A DNA stretch of 6,855 bases, taken from the NCBI GenBank assembly GCA_030667885.1, contig DAOUVA010000239.1:1-6855 (forward strand), given 5' to 3'. Under the pieces are notes generated by a model, which searched no databases, was not told the DNA's origin, and was given only the letters and a program-made list of their open reading frames with translations. Within the stretch, counting starts at the first letter, position 1; each line of letters opens with the position of its first letter. The DNA is from Phycisphaerae bacterium. Its GTDB lineage: Bacteria; Planctomycetota; Phycisphaerae; Sedimentisphaerales; Anaerobacaceae. A program made the position numbers and the translations under genes. Shown here piece by piece: positions 6,748 through 6,855 of this stretch.

Positions 6748-6855
6748 GGGCTATATGAGGAACGTATTGCCCCTGCCTGTTTTAATATTTGTATAATCAT
6801 TACTACGCAGATCATGGCATAAAGCAGTCTCGGCAGCCACTTGGCAAATTCAGTG
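6744..6855 (-). CDS. C-terminal end of an unidentified membrane protein (partial)
   Basis: Reading minus from 6854, 36 codons stay open to a TGA at 6744-6746. The peptide runs TEFAKWLPRLLYAMICVV and onward through MIIQILKQAGAI to SSYSP. A hydrophobic stretch of about 16 residues (LLYAMICVVMIIQIL) preceded by a charged and aromatic segment is consistent with a last transmembrane helix and a short tail. The pattern recalls the C-terminus of type II secretion GspF-like proteins, but this is a weak guess on so few residues. It is on the same strand as pdxJ, 49 bases upstream of it, and read-through into the operon is possible. Confidence 0.5.
   Translation of the reverse strand, partial: TEFAKWLPRLLYAMICVVMIIQILKQAGAIRSSYSP

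Overview
The window looks like ordinary chromosomal DNA from a Gram-negative-type bacterium of moderate GC content. The best guess is a planctomycete of the Phycisphaerae/Sedimentisphaerales kind. That guess rests on two things recalled without a database search: the fused trehalose synthase/phosphatase, and the secreted protein with a thioredoxin-like end carrying a QRPSRNC motif. Genes are tightly spaced. No RNA gene, insertion sequence, CRISPR array or phage gene was seen, and no gene-free stretch exceeds about 275 bases.

Layout from left to right. (1) Positions 1-2063, minus strand: a bifunctional trehalose-6-phosphate synthase/phosphatase (GT20 plus HAD domains), cut by the left edge just after its last phosphatase motif. 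(2) 2064-2335: a divergent AT-rich intergenic region with a good minus-strand promoter for the trehalose gene, a leader of about 110 nt and an unresolved plus-strand promoter. (3) 2336-3430, plus: a divergent GT-B (GT4-like) glycosyltransferase that probably starts at a TTG codon and has lost a usual catalytic-motif glutamate. (4) 3626-5071, plus: an exported protein with a LolA-like middle and a thioredoxin-fold C-terminus whose CxxC has become SxxC. (5) 5076-5948 and 5969-6694, minus: dapA and pdxJ, a two-gene operon read pdxJ then dapA from a strong sigma70-type promoter at 6720-6747. (6) 6744-6854, minus: the last 36 codons of an unidentified membrane protein.

How they fit together: the trehalose gene makes trehalose from UDP-glucose and glucose-6-phosphate in one polypeptide, a compatible solute pathway. 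PdxJ makes pyridoxine 5'-phosphate, and DapA commits aspartate semialdehyde to lysine and diaminopimelate. Those two are housekeeping biosynthesis. The glycosyltransferase and the SxxC protein have no assigned pathway. Plus and minus transcription units collide at 5071-5076, where a perfect inverted repeat overlaps both stop codons.

I found no clear new multi-gene system. The items most worth a second look are the LolA-like/SxxC fusion and the glycosyltransferase with a degenerate active-site motif.
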